Under the pieces are notes generated by a model. The model was given only the letters and a program-made list of their open reading frames with translations. It had not been told where the DNA came from and searched no databases. The translations under genes and the position numbers were made by a program. Shown piece by piece: positions 7,843 through 15,185 of a stretch of 18,999 nucleotides of DNA. The stretch is from CAZLBV01 sp964557845. Lineage in GTDB: Bacteria > Acidobacteriota > Aminicenantia > Aminicenantales > Aminicenantaceae. Each line of letters opens with the position of its first letter. Within the stretch, counting starts at the first letter, position 1. Where the stretch lies: the NCBI GenBank assembly GCA_964557845.1, contig CAZLBV010000045.1, positions 1 to 18,999 on the forward strand, in the 5' to 3' direction.

Positions 7843-9162
7843 CTAAGCTTTTACGACATTTTTTCTCTTTTTTTTCACTGCGTTTCTGGTATCGATAATA
7901 AGATTAGAATGTGCCGCGATCCACTCGAAATCATAATCAGAATGGTCGGTAGCCACGATCACTGCATCATATTCTTTAAGTTTCTTTTCAGATAAAGGAA
8001 CCGATTTCAGCTTCAAATTTGGATATTCTCGATACTCTGATAATTGGGGTACATAGGGATCATTATAATCAACCTTAACCCTCCTCTTCTGCAAAAGGTT
8101 TATTATTTTAAGAGATGGGGATTCTCTCTGGTCATCAACATCTTTTTTATAAGCTACTCCGAGTATCAATACTTTAGCATTTCCTAATGATTTATTCTGC
8201 TGGCTAAGACCCTCAATGGTTTTTTCTATGACATAATAGGGCAATTGGGTATTTATCTGACCGGCCAATTCTATGAAGCGAGTGGGATAGTCGACTTCTT
8301 TGGCTTTCCAGGACAGATAAAATGGATCAACCGGAATACAGTGCCCTCCATAGCCAGGCCCTGGAGAAAACGGCATGAAGCCGAAAGGTTTAGATGAGGC
8401 CGCTTCGATGACTTCCCATATGTTGATATCCATCCGGTCAAATATCATTTTTAATTCATTTACCAAAGCGATATTTACCGAGCGGAATATGTTTTCGAGC
8501 AGCTTGGTGGCCTCAGCTGCTTTGGTCGATGAAACCGGGACCGTCCTGATAACTATTTGATCATAGAGGGCTTTGGCTGCTCTTAAGCAACGGGAAGTGA
8601 GACCTCCGACAACTTTGGGTATCTTGGAAGTAGTGAATTCCTTATCGCCCGGATTTTCCCTTTCAGGAGAATAAGCCAGTAGAAAATCTTTTCCAACTCT
8701 GTAGCCTTTACTCTCTAATATAGGGAGCATTTCTTCCTCAGTTGTTCCGGGATAAGTGGTACTCTCTAAAATAATTAACTGCCCCGGGTGCAGATTTTCT
8801 GCAATAACACGGGTTGTATTCAGCACATAGGACAGATCCGGATTCCAATGAGAATCTAAGGGAGTGGGAACACAGATCAATATTACATCTGCTTCACTCA
8901 GTTCTCGTTCATTGGTAGTCGCATGGAATTTATTTGCCTTTAGAAACGGCTTAAGGTCCTCAGCTGTAACATGACGAATATAGCTGATACCGGAGTTCAA
9001 GGAATCCACCTTTTTCTGATCAATATCAAAACCCAGGACACGGAATCCTTTTTTTAAAAAAACCTTTATCAGCGGAAGTCCAACATATCCCAAACCAATA
9101 ACCGCAATGTTTGATTGTTTATTTTTGATCTTCTCAACCAGTACACTTGAAATATCTTTCAC
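7843..9162 (-). CDS. UDP-N-acetylhexosamine 6-dehydrogenase, WbpA/TviB-type
   Basis: This enzyme oxidises C6 of a UDP-HexNAc (UDP-GlcNAc or UDP-GalNAc) to the uronic acid with NAD+. The 439 residues carry GLGYVGLP (23-30), ICVPTPLD, ILESTTYPGTTEE, AYSPEREN, and KPFGFMPFSPGPG followed by YGGHCIPVDP with catalytic Cys275. These favour the WbpA/WbpO/TviB group over UDP-glucose dehydrogenase. The start is GTG at 9162, four bases into the end of the epimerase gene (GTGA overlap), with a full AGGAGG four bases before it. This implies translational coupling and a joint pathway to UDP-GlcNAcA or UDP-GalNAcA. The exact sugar cannot be told from sequence. Confidence 0.9.
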   Translation of the reverse strand: MKDISSVLVEKIKNKQSNIAVIGLGYVGLPLIKVFLKKGFRVLGFDIDQKKVDSLNSGISYIRHVTAEDLKPFLKANKFHATTNERELSEADVILICVPTPLDSHWNPDLSYVLNTTRVIAENLHPGQLIILESTTYPGTTEEEMLPILESKGYRVGKDFLLAYSPERENPGDKEFTTSKIPKVVGGLTSRCLRAAKALYDQIVIRTVPVSSTKAAEATKLLENIFRSVNIALVNELKMIFDRMDINIWEVIEAASSKPFGFMPFSPGPGYGGHCIPVDPFYLSWKAKEVDYPTRFIELAGQINTQLPYYVIEKTIEGLSQQNKSLGNAKVLILGVAYKKDVDDQRESPSLKIINLLQKRRVKVDYNDPYVPQLSEYREYPNLKLKSVPLSEKKLKEYDAVIVATDHSDYDFEWIAAHSNLIIDTRNAVKKKRKNVVKA

Positions 9163-10100
9163 TTTTCCTCCTGTTTTTCATACCAATTAATGGTATCTTT
9201 GATCCCCCTTTCAAAATTCACCAATGGATGGTAATCCAAACTCTGCACAGCCCTGGAGATATCTGCATAGGAATGCCGAATATCCCCGGGCCTGGGAGGA
9301 GCATAGATTGGTTTGATAGCTGTTTTGAGAATGGAATTTATTTTCTCTACCAGATCATTTACACTGGTTTTTTCACCACAGGCCAGATTAAAAACTTCTC
9401 CATCATGTCCCTCTATATTTGCTGCCAGTAAATTGGCGGCAACAATATTGGAAACATGGGAGAAATCCCTGGTCTGCTCTCCGTCTCCATAAATTACCGG
9501 CTGCTTCCCTTTTAGCATGGAAGAAATAAACTGTGGGATGACAGCAGCATATTGAGATCTTGGATTCTGCCGGGGGCCAAAAACATTGAAATACCGCAGG
9601 ATAATAGTGGGAAGTCCAAAGACCGAACTGAAAACCTGGCAGTATTTTTCACAGGACAGCTTACTGGCAGCATATGGGGATAAGGGTTTTCCCTCGTTTC
9701 CTTCTTTTTTGGGAAGAGAAGCTTCGTCTCCATAAACAGAAGACGAAGAGGCAAAGACCAATTTTTTTACTTGTGCATCCCGGGAAGCGATCAATATGTT
9801 CAAGGTACCATTGATATTGATATCTGTAGTTGAAATTGGATCCTGCAAAGATAAAGGCACCGAGGGAAGGGCTGCTTGATGCAGTACAAAATCTACACCT
9901 CGAACAGCATTATGGCAGATTCTTATGTCTCGAATATCACCTTCGATGAGATCGATTTTATCTAAAAATGATACAATATTCTCTTTTTTACCGGTTAAAA
10001 AATTATCAAGTACCCGAACTGAATTATCTCGTTTTAAAAGTTCATCTACAATATTAGAACCGATGAATCCAGCTCCCCCCGTTACAAGGTATAAACTCAT
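9159..10100 (-). CDS. NAD-dependent UDP-hexose(NAc) 4-epimerase, WbpP/TviC-like
   Basis: This extended short-chain dehydrogenase should interconvert C4 epimers of a UDP sugar, most likely UDP-GlcNAc/UDP-GalNAc or the matching uronates. The NAD motif GGAGFIGS is at residues 8-15, SSSSVYGD at 118-125, and the catalytic YAASK at 143-147. HQAALPSVP and RYFNVFGPRQNP are typical of the WbpP/TviC branch, as is GDGEQTRDF. GAGGA precedes ATG 10100. The stop overlaps the GTG start of the dehydrogenase. The pair mirrors tviB/tviC and wbpO/wbpP, which make UDP-GalNAcA. The length of 313 residues is normal. Confidence 0.9.
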   Translation of the reverse strand: MSLYLVTGGAGFIGSNIVDELLKRDNSVRVLDNFLTGKKENIVSFLDKIDLIEGDIRDIRICHNAVRGVDFVLHQAALPSVPLSLQDPISTTDININGTLNILIASRDAQVKKLVFASSSSVYGDEASLPKKEGNEGKPLSPYAASKLSCEKYCQVFSSVFGLPTIILRYFNVFGPRQNPRSQYAAVIPQFISSMLKGKQPVIYGDGEQTRDFSHVSNIVAANLLAANIEGHDGEVFNLACGEKTSVNDLVEKINSILKTAIKPIYAPPRPGDIRHSYADISRAVQSLDYHPLVNFERGIKDTINWYEKQEEK

Positions 10101-10147
10101 TTTTTCCTCAAATATTCCGATAATTCCTCTTGTTGATTCAAATTAAT

Positions 10148-10168
10148 AATTCTTCTGTCTGCTATCTG
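10148..10168 (-). repeat. Short heptanucleotide purine-rich array upstream of the epimerase gene
   Basis: On the minus strand CAGATAG, CAGACAG, AAGAATT are adjacent heptads of the same CAGAnAG flavour as the arrays at 3149 and 7806. It is shorter and more diverged than those. It lies in the 122-base gap between the ribbon-helix-helix gene and the epimerase gene. Confidence 0.4.
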
Positions 10169-10222
10169 ATTTTATTCCCTCTAAAGGACTTCCGGCATTT
10201 TTTATAAATTGATCAGGCTGAA

Positions 10223-10432
10223 TCAGTCAATATACCCAAGTGCTTTTAATCTCTCCTTTACTTTTTCCTCGTCCTCTTCAGAAAAGTTTTCATCACTCTC
10301 TCCGGGAAACTTTTCTTTTAGCATTTTTACTACATATTCTTCCACTGAATTCACATCCGATTTTTTAATTTCCTCTTCAATTTTCTGATAAAGATCTTTG
10401 GGGATGGATATCTGAACCTTATCTTTTTCCAT
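10223..10432 (-). CDS. Small ribbon-helix-helix (CopG/Arc-like) DNA-binding protein
   Basis: This 69-residue protein has a short beta strand (VQISIPKDLYQKI, residues 6-18) followed by two helices (VEEYVVKMLKEKF), the layout of ribbon-helix-helix dimers that bind inverted repeats. The tail is acidic and ends with KVKERLKALGYID. AGGAGGAG lies six bases before ATG 10432. Directly upstream is TGATTC-9-GAATCA, a plausible autoregulatory operator. No toxin gene adjoins it, so an antitoxin role is not supported. It is first in the minus-strand series with the NDP-sugar genes and may regulate them. The fold is likely; the targets are inference. Confidence 0.75.
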   Translation of the reverse strand: MEKDKVQISIPKDLYQKIEEEIKKSDVNSVEEYVVKMLKEKFPGESDENFSEEDEEKVKERLKALGYID

Positions 10433-10446
10433 TGTATTCTCCTCCT

Positions 10447-10467
10447 TGATTCATCGGAATCGAATCA
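10447..10467. promoter_or_regulatory. Inverted repeat just upstream of the ribbon-helix-helix gene (possible operator)
   Basis: TGATTC (10447-10452) and GAATCA (10462-10467) are perfect 6-bp arms around nine bases. The site lies 14 bases upstream of ATG 10432 and touches the Shine-Dalgarno region. Ribbon-helix-helix repressors commonly bind such repeats at their own promoters. Binding here is inferred. Confidence 0.4.
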
Positions 10468-10582
10468 TATTTTAGGTTTCTATATTAGACAGATATATAC
10501 AATAGACCACCATAATTTGCAAGCCACAAACAATGATTGCGGCAGATGATAATCTGTTTACAATGTCCATTGGCATTTTTTA

Positions 10583-10611
10583 TGAATAATCCAGGAGTCC
10601 TTGGTTATTCA
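10583..10611. repeat. 29-bp imperfect palindrome in the divergent intergenic region
   Basis: The arms TGAATAATCCAGGA and TCCTTGGTTATTCA flank a single central G (10597). Of 14 positions, 12 are complementary, one is a G-T pair in RNA and one is a mismatch. No T-run follows in either direction, so it is not a canonical terminator. It overlaps TATGAA (10581-10586), a poor -10 that lies 18 bases after TTTACA (10557-10562). A regulatory site for the sulfotransferase gene is possible. Confidence 0.6.
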
Positions 10612-10723
10612 CGCGTCGAGGTTGGAAAACACAAGCTGCCCTGGATGAAGCCGTATATGTAATACTGCATAGATAATTTAGCACTTGAACAATAGTCCAT
10701 ATTTATTTAGAATAATTGACATT

Positions 10724-11302
10724 ATGAAACTAGACGAAAGTATTAATTTTATTGTTTCCGGTTTGGAAAGATCCGGAACTTCTATGCTTATGCAAATGAT
10801 AAATTCAGCTGGTATCCCAGCTCAATATGACCATGATTCCCGCCCCGCTGACGATAATAATCCTAGAGGTTATTTTGAACTGGAAGGGGGCAAGATCATT
10901 AACCGTTTAATGGAAGGAAAATTTCCTTTTGAAAAATACAGGGGACAATTCATCAAGATCACCGCTTATGGATTGAAATTCCTTCCCCAAGGCAGATATA
11001 AGATCATTTATTCCCAGAGAGATATTGAAGAAATACTCGATTCTATGGAAAAGATGGCCAGGATCAAAGATGATGCCAGAGAGGAAACCAAAGAAAGTTT
11101 TACCAAACTGAATAATATGATAAAAAATATGATCAGTATAAGAGAAGACTCCGATGTTTTATTTATCAGCTATAATGATATGCTTGCAAATCCTGAAGAA
11201 AACATCAGGAAAATAGCTGATTTTATTGGGAATCCTGAAATTGATACAAACAAAATGTTGGCAAGCATCGACCAAAAACTGTACCGAAACAGAAAACATT
11301 AG
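10724..11302 (+). CDS. Sulfotransferase-like P-loop protein
   Basis: The protein resembles PAPS-dependent sulfotransferases. FIVSGLERSGTSMLMQM (residues 9-25) is the 5'-phosphosulfate loop. Next come DNNPRGYFELEG and a strand-helix IYSQRDIEEILDSMEKM, where Arg and Ser would contact the 3'-phosphate. FISYNDMLANPEENIRKI near the C-terminus is the usual closing motif. It is short (192 residues), as in the bacterial subfamily with GLPRSGTS; here Glu replaces Pro in the loop. I chose ATG 10724 because it sits just before the first strand. An in-frame TTG at 10685 would add 13 residues. Neither has a Shine-Dalgarno sequence, so the start is uncertain. It diverges from the NDP-sugar genes. Substrate unknown. 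Confidence 0.75.
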   Translation: MKLDESINFIVSGLERSGTSMLMQMINSAGIPAQYDHDSRPADDNNPRGYFELEGGKIINRLMEGKFPFEKYRGQFIKITAYGLKFLPQGRYKIIYSQRDIEEILDSMEKMARIKDDAREETKESFTKLNNMIKNMISIREDSDVLFISYNDMLANPEENIRKIADFIGNPEIDTNKMLASIDQKLYRNRKH

Positions 11303-11398
11303 TATAAATGTCGATCAATCCAAAATATTAACATCATTTAAGCAAAAAAACATAGGCCGCAAAACATCATGATTCGATTTAGGGTATAGGTTGTTAAC

Positions 11399-11427
11399 TT
11401 GACAAAAACTTACTTTTAATGTTTATT
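11399..11427 (+). promoter_or_regulatory. Probable promoter of the phoH-era cluster
   Basis: TTGACA (11399-11404), a 17-base spacer and TTTATT (11422-11427, 4 of 6) point to a start near 11434, about 35 bases before the phoH ATG. The -35 is embedded in TTGTTAA-C-TTGACAA (11391-11405), a 15-bp palindrome matching in 6 of 7 pairs, which could be an operator. Confidence 0.5.
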
Positions 11428-11468
11428 ATTTATTAAAATGTCACACAAATCCTGCCTCATCATTTAAT

Positions 11469-12413
11469 ATGGAAAAAATCGAACACCCCTTTGCACAGAA
11501 CTCCGCTTTTGCGGGTGTATTGGATAAAAATCTAAAAAAAATTGAAAAACGTCTGGGAATATCACTGTATGCGCGGGGAAATAATCTTATCCTCGATGGA
11601 CCCAAAAACAAGGTGGAATTTGCTAAAAATTACTTCAGAAAGATGAAAGAATTTGAGGAACGAGGCTATTCATTGAGAGAAGACGATTTTCAAATCGCCA
11701 TCGACCTGATGAAAAACGGGCAATCAAATCGAATGGAAAATTACTTCCCTTCTGAACCATTGAGTCTTTCGAGAAAATCGGTTAACCCCAAGACACTCAA
11801 CCAGCAGGAATACATTACTTCCATCAAGAATTACGATCTCGTCTTTGGGATAGGGCCTGCTGGAACCGGAAAAACCTATCTTGCTATGGCCATGGCCCTC
11901 TCGGCTCTACAGGAAAAATCTGTCAGCCGGATCATACTCACTCGGCCGGTAGTTGAAGCCGGGGAAAAATTAGGTTTTCTGCCAGGAGATATGTATCAAA
12001 AGATAAATCCATATTTACGTCCCCTTTATGATGCTTTATATGACCTGGCAAGATCGGATCAGGCTAATCAATTGATAGATAAGGGAATAATCGAGATCGC
12101 TCCCCTGGCATACATGAGAGGCAGAACCTTAAACAGTGCTTTTGTCATACTCGATGAGGCTCAAAATACCACCAAAGAACAGATGAAAATGATATTGACC
12201 AGGATAGGGTTTGATTCAAAATTGATCGTTACTGCTGATATCACTCAAATCGATCTGCCTCATCCGGAAAAATCCGGATGCAAACATGCTATGCAAATTC
12301 TCAAGGATATCAAGGAGATTTCTTTTGTCTTTTTCGATGCCAAAGATATCGTAAGGCATCCTCTCGTTCAAAAGATCATCAATGCCTATCATAAATCAGA
12401 AAACATACAATAA
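11469..12413 (+). CDS. ybeZ: PhoH-like ATPase, YbeZ family
   Basis: This cytosolic P-loop ATPase of the PhoH/YbeZ group is linked to YbeY-dependent 16S rRNA processing. Its 314 residues start with a KH-like segment (about 20-60). The ATPase core has Walker A GPAGTGKT (129-136), a TRPVVEAGEKLGFLPGD stretch near 159-175, Walker B VILDEAQN (226-233), and the SAT-like VTADITQIDLP (about 254-264). ATG 11469 fits the family length, although no Shine-Dalgarno sequence precedes it. The downstream order with the HD protein, ybeY, the CBS protein and era is the conserved arrangement and supports the assignment. The gap to the next gene is five bases. Confidence 0.95.
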   Translation: MEKIEHPFAQNSAFAGVLDKNLKKIEKRLGISLYARGNNLILDGPKNKVEFAKNYFRKMKEFEERGYSLREDDFQIAIDLMKNGQSNRMENYFPSEPLSLSRKSVNPKTLNQQEYITSIKNYDLVFGIGPAGTGKTYLAMAMALSALQEKSVSRIILTRPVVEAGEKLGFLPGDMYQKINPYLRPLYDALYDLARSDQANQLIDKGIIEIAPLAYMRGRTLNSAFVILDEAQNTTKEQMKMILTRIGFDSKLIVTADITQIDLPHPEKSGCKHAMQILKDIKEISFVFFDAKDIVRHPLVQKIINAYHKSENIQ

Positions 12414-12418
12414 AAAAA

Positions 12419-14803
12419 ATGAATTCTCTTAATTTTAAAAAGATCAATTTTTTCAAAAAGACTGCTCCATCAACCAAGAAGAACAACAATCATACTGCGA
12501 CAAAAAAAATTAAAAAAACCTCCTGGAAACAATTCCTTAACAATCCTTTCTTGTATCTCACTATTTTCACAATAATCATCGCCTACTTCATTTCTTATCT
12601 GCCGGCAACACAATCTCTTCCAGGTCTTTCACCGGGCGAGATCGCTCCCTCTGATATAGTAGCTCCCGGGGATCTTACCTATGAAGACAAAGAAACAACT
12701 GAAATCAGAAGATCCGAAGCAGAATCCTCTGTTCTCCCGGTTTACCGGTTCGATCAGAATGTATTTCTTGATGCCGAGAAAAAAGTCAGAGAATTTTTCA
12801 ATACCGGGAGAAACTGGATTGACCTCCCGCAACAAGAAAAGAATTTAAATGAATTTAAAGAATTCATTATGACAACTTACAGGATCGAGCTCTCTTCCAG
12901 TGAGTTGCAGACGATGATACGAATGGAATTTAGCCCTGTCTTCGAAGAGGTCCTCATCAATCTGATCGGAATGATCTCATCAGAAGGAGTTATTCTAACC
13001 AAAAACTTTTTTATCCGGGGGGAACAAGAAAAAGGATTAAACCTACTGCGGGGACCAAATATCGAACGCAGCATTAAGGTTGAAGATATTCTTGATATAG
13101 AAGAGGCTAAACAAAAACTATCCGAAGAAATAGATAAACTCGAACTCAACCAGGGAGAAAAATCCCTTCTTAAAAAATTGGCATCCATATTTCTAACTCA
13201 AAACATCACCTATGACCTGACTGAAACCGAAAAAAGAAAAAGTTTGGAGCGTGAAAGGATAGGGACGGTTTATGAAACCATAAAAAGAGGAAGAGTCATA
13301 GTCAGAAAAGGAGATGAGGTCTCGGCCGAAGACATTAAGCTTATCAATATCATTAATGAAAACCTCAAAGAAAAACCTACTTGGTTAATAAATTTTTTAG
13401 GGACTTTTCTTCTTTTTGGACTGCTTATGCTTGCCGTATGGTATTATTTGAAATCCCTGCTCAGGCCTTCCAAGGGATTCCATGCTTATCTAATGACGGG
13501 ACTCCTTTTAATTTTAGGTCTGCTTATTTATAAGCTTTCAATCTTCTTGGCCGAGACATTCAGCCAAAGCTCAAATTTTTTCCTTCTGAAATATACCGAA
13601 AGTTACTACAATGCTTTCCCGTTTCAATTTGGGACCTTGCTATTTGCTTTTCTAACCAACATTCAGGTAGCATTAACCTTTTCGATCCTGAACAGTTTTT
13701 TGATCGGGTACCTGTTTAAATCCAATTTTTATTTAATGGCTTTCAGTCTGATCGCGGGATTTTCTGCCATATACGGGATTAAACACTATGGAAAGAAAAA
13801 TCTAAACAGTCTATTCCGTACCGGTCTGTTTCTTATAGGCCCTGTGAATGTGTTTATTATCCTAACCTTCCATCTGATAAGAGAAAGAATCGGACCTATA
13901 GATTTAATTGCCAGTGAGATCATCATGGGAGTTATCGGTGGAATCTTGAGTGCCTCCCTGGCTTTTCTTTTGCTGCCTGTAATGGAAAATCTTTTCAATT
14001 TTGTCACCCAAACCAAACTCATGGAAATAACCTCCTCAGACCACCCGATATTCAGGCAGATGGCCATTAAAGCTCCAGGGACGTATCACCATTCTCTGCT
14101 CGTCGCTTTGTTGGTAGAAAAAGCTGCTGATGAGTTAAAGATCGATACCATGCTGGCTAAAGCAGGAGCCCTCTATCACGATATAGGAAAGATTAAAAGG
14201 CCTGAATATTTTTCTGAAAACAAAAGCAGAAATCTGGATATACATAGAGACCTCAAGCCCAGCATGAGCTCCCTCGTCATCGTGAACCATGTCAAGGAAG
14301 GCGTCGAACAGGCAAAAAAATTGAAACTGCCCAAAAAGATCATTGATATCATCGAACAGCATCACGGCAACTCGTTGATCAGATACTTTTTTGAAAAAGC
14401 CAAAGAAGAATATGATCCGGAAATGCAAAAGATAGGAGAAGAAAGTTACAGATATATGGGACCGAAGCCTCAAAGTAAAGAAGCCGCTTTAGTGATGCTG
14501 GCTGATTCGGTCGAGGCAGCTTCACGTACGCTTAAGTCACCAACCAAACAAAATTTTAAAAGAGTCATATCAGAAATATTCAATAACTATTTAGATGACG
14601 GCCAGTTGGATGAAAGTGCTCTTTCTCTGCATGAACTGCGCACAGCAGCCGACTCGTTTCTGGATACCCTCTTTACCATATATCACCAGAGGATAGAATA
14701 TCCGGGCTTCAATTTTGAAATACCCAAGAAAAATGGCACCGAAGGGAATAAAAATACCAATGGTAGAAATAATAAACAAACAAAAGTGCTGCTGGATCGA
14801 TAA
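12419..14803 (+). CDS. pgpH: 7TM-HD membrane phosphodiesterase, PgpH family (c-di-AMP)
   Basis: Known PgpH proteins hydrolyse the second messenger c-di-AMP at the cytosolic face. This 794-residue protein has an N-terminal membrane segment (about 40-60), an extracytoplasmic 7TMR-HDED-like region (about 65-320), a cluster of hydrophobic segments (about 325-545), then an HD domain. Metal-binding residues are visible: GTYHHSL (His557, His558), YHDIGK (His587, Asp588), EQHHG (His648, His649) and LADSVEA (Asp696). ATG 12419 has no Shine-Dalgarno sequence and lies five bases after phoH, so it may depend on coupled translation. Its end overlaps ybeY by 44 bases. The substrate is inferred from the family. 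No diadenylate cyclase is in the window. Confidence 0.93.
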   Translation: MNSLNFKKINFFKKTAPSTKKNNNHTATKKIKKTSWKQFLNNPFLYLTIFTIIIAYFISYLPATQSLPGLSPGEIAPSDIVAPGDLTYEDKETTEIRRSEAESSVLPVYRFDQNVFLDAEKKVREFFNTGRNWIDLPQQEKNLNEFKEFIMTTYRIELSSSELQTMIRMEFSPVFEEVLINLIGMISSEGVILTKNFFIRGEQEKGLNLLRGPNIERSIKVEDILDIEEAKQKLSEEIDKLELNQGEKSLLKKLASIFLTQNITYDLTETEKRKSLERERIGTVYETIKRGRVIVRKGDEVSAEDIKLINIINENLKEKPTWLINFLGTFLLFGLLMLAVWYYLKSLLRPSKGFHAYLMTGLLLILGLLIYKLSIFLAETFSQSSNFFLLKYTESYYNAFPFQFGTLLFAFLTNIQVALTFSILNSFLIGYLFKSNFYLMAFSLIAGFSAIYGIKHYGKKNLNSLFRTGLFLIGPVNVFIILTFHLIRERIGPIDLIASEIIMGVIGGILSASLAFLLLPVMENLFNFVTQTKLMEITSSDHPIFRQMAIKAPGTYHHSLLVALLVEKAADELKIDTMLAKAGALYHDIGKIKRPEYFSENKSRNLDIHRDLKPSMSSLVIVNHVKEGVEQAKKLKLPKKIIDIIEQHHGNSLIRYFFEKAKEEYDPEMQKIGEESYRYMGPKPQSKEAALVMLADSVEAASRTLKSPTKQNFKRVISEIFNNYLDDGQLDESALSLHELRTAADSFLDTLFTIYHQRIEYPGFNFEIPKKNGTEGNKNTNGRNNKQTKVLLDR

Positions 14804-15185
14804 GGATAAGTTTACTTCCCTTATGAAAAAGTTAATCGAGCACTTTGATCTTGATGACCCAGAAGTTATCTTAACGTTTGTGGACGACCAGGAAATGATG
14901 AGATTAAATAAACAATACCGGGATATAGATGCTTCTACCGACGTTCTCAGTTTTTCTCTAAATGAAAAGGGTTCGGACGGAAGATTTTATCTTGGAGATA
15001 TCGTCATCTCCGCCCCTAAAGCATTTGAACAAAGTAAAGCAAAAAAACATAGTTTAGAAAAGGAATTGAAAGTTCTTACCATCCACGGGTTTCTTCATCT
15101 CCTCGGTTATGAACATTCTAAGGGAATAGAAAAGCAGCAAAAAAATATCATTGATTTATTAAAGGATGAAATCAATGGAAACTGA
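14760..15185 (+). CDS. ybeY: Endoribonuclease/16S rRNA maturation factor YbeY
   Basis: YbeY is a metal-dependent RNase fold protein needed for 16S rRNA 3'-end maturation and ribosome quality control. The metal site HGFLHLLGYEH (His-3-His-5-His pattern) is intact near residues 109-119, preceded by DVLSFSL and LGDIVIS. I chose ATG 14760 (141 residues) because MVEIINKQ aligns with the usual YbeY N-terminus. The frame stays open back to TTG 14715, with another ATG at 14733, but those add lysine- and proline-rich residues absent in the family. AAGGGA lies about 12 bases upstream. It overlaps pgpH by 44 bases and the next gene by about ten. Confidence 0.93.
   Translation: MVEIINKQKCCWIDKDKFTSLMKKLIEHFDLDDPEVILTFVDDQEMMRLNKQYRDIDASTDVLSFSLNEKGSDGRFYLGDIVISAPKAFEQSKAKKHSLEKELKVLTIHGFLHLLGYEHSKGIEKQQKNIIDLLKDEINGN

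Noticed and set aside
10223..10432. Antitoxin of a toxin-antitoxin pair
   Set aside because: No small toxin-like gene overlaps or adjoins it on either side.
10582..10662. 26-codon frame starting MNNPG, similar to the Era N-terminus
   Set aside because: Only the first few residues resemble Era, there is no ribosome binding site, and a palindrome explains much of the sequence.
10685..10723. TTG start adding 13 residues to the sulfotransferase
   Set aside because: No Shine-Dalgarno sequence, and the family fold begins at the residues after ATG 10724.
14715..14759. Upstream TTG start for ybeY
   Set aside because: It would deepen the pgpH overlap and add residues not seen in YbeY; ATG 14760 aligns with the family.
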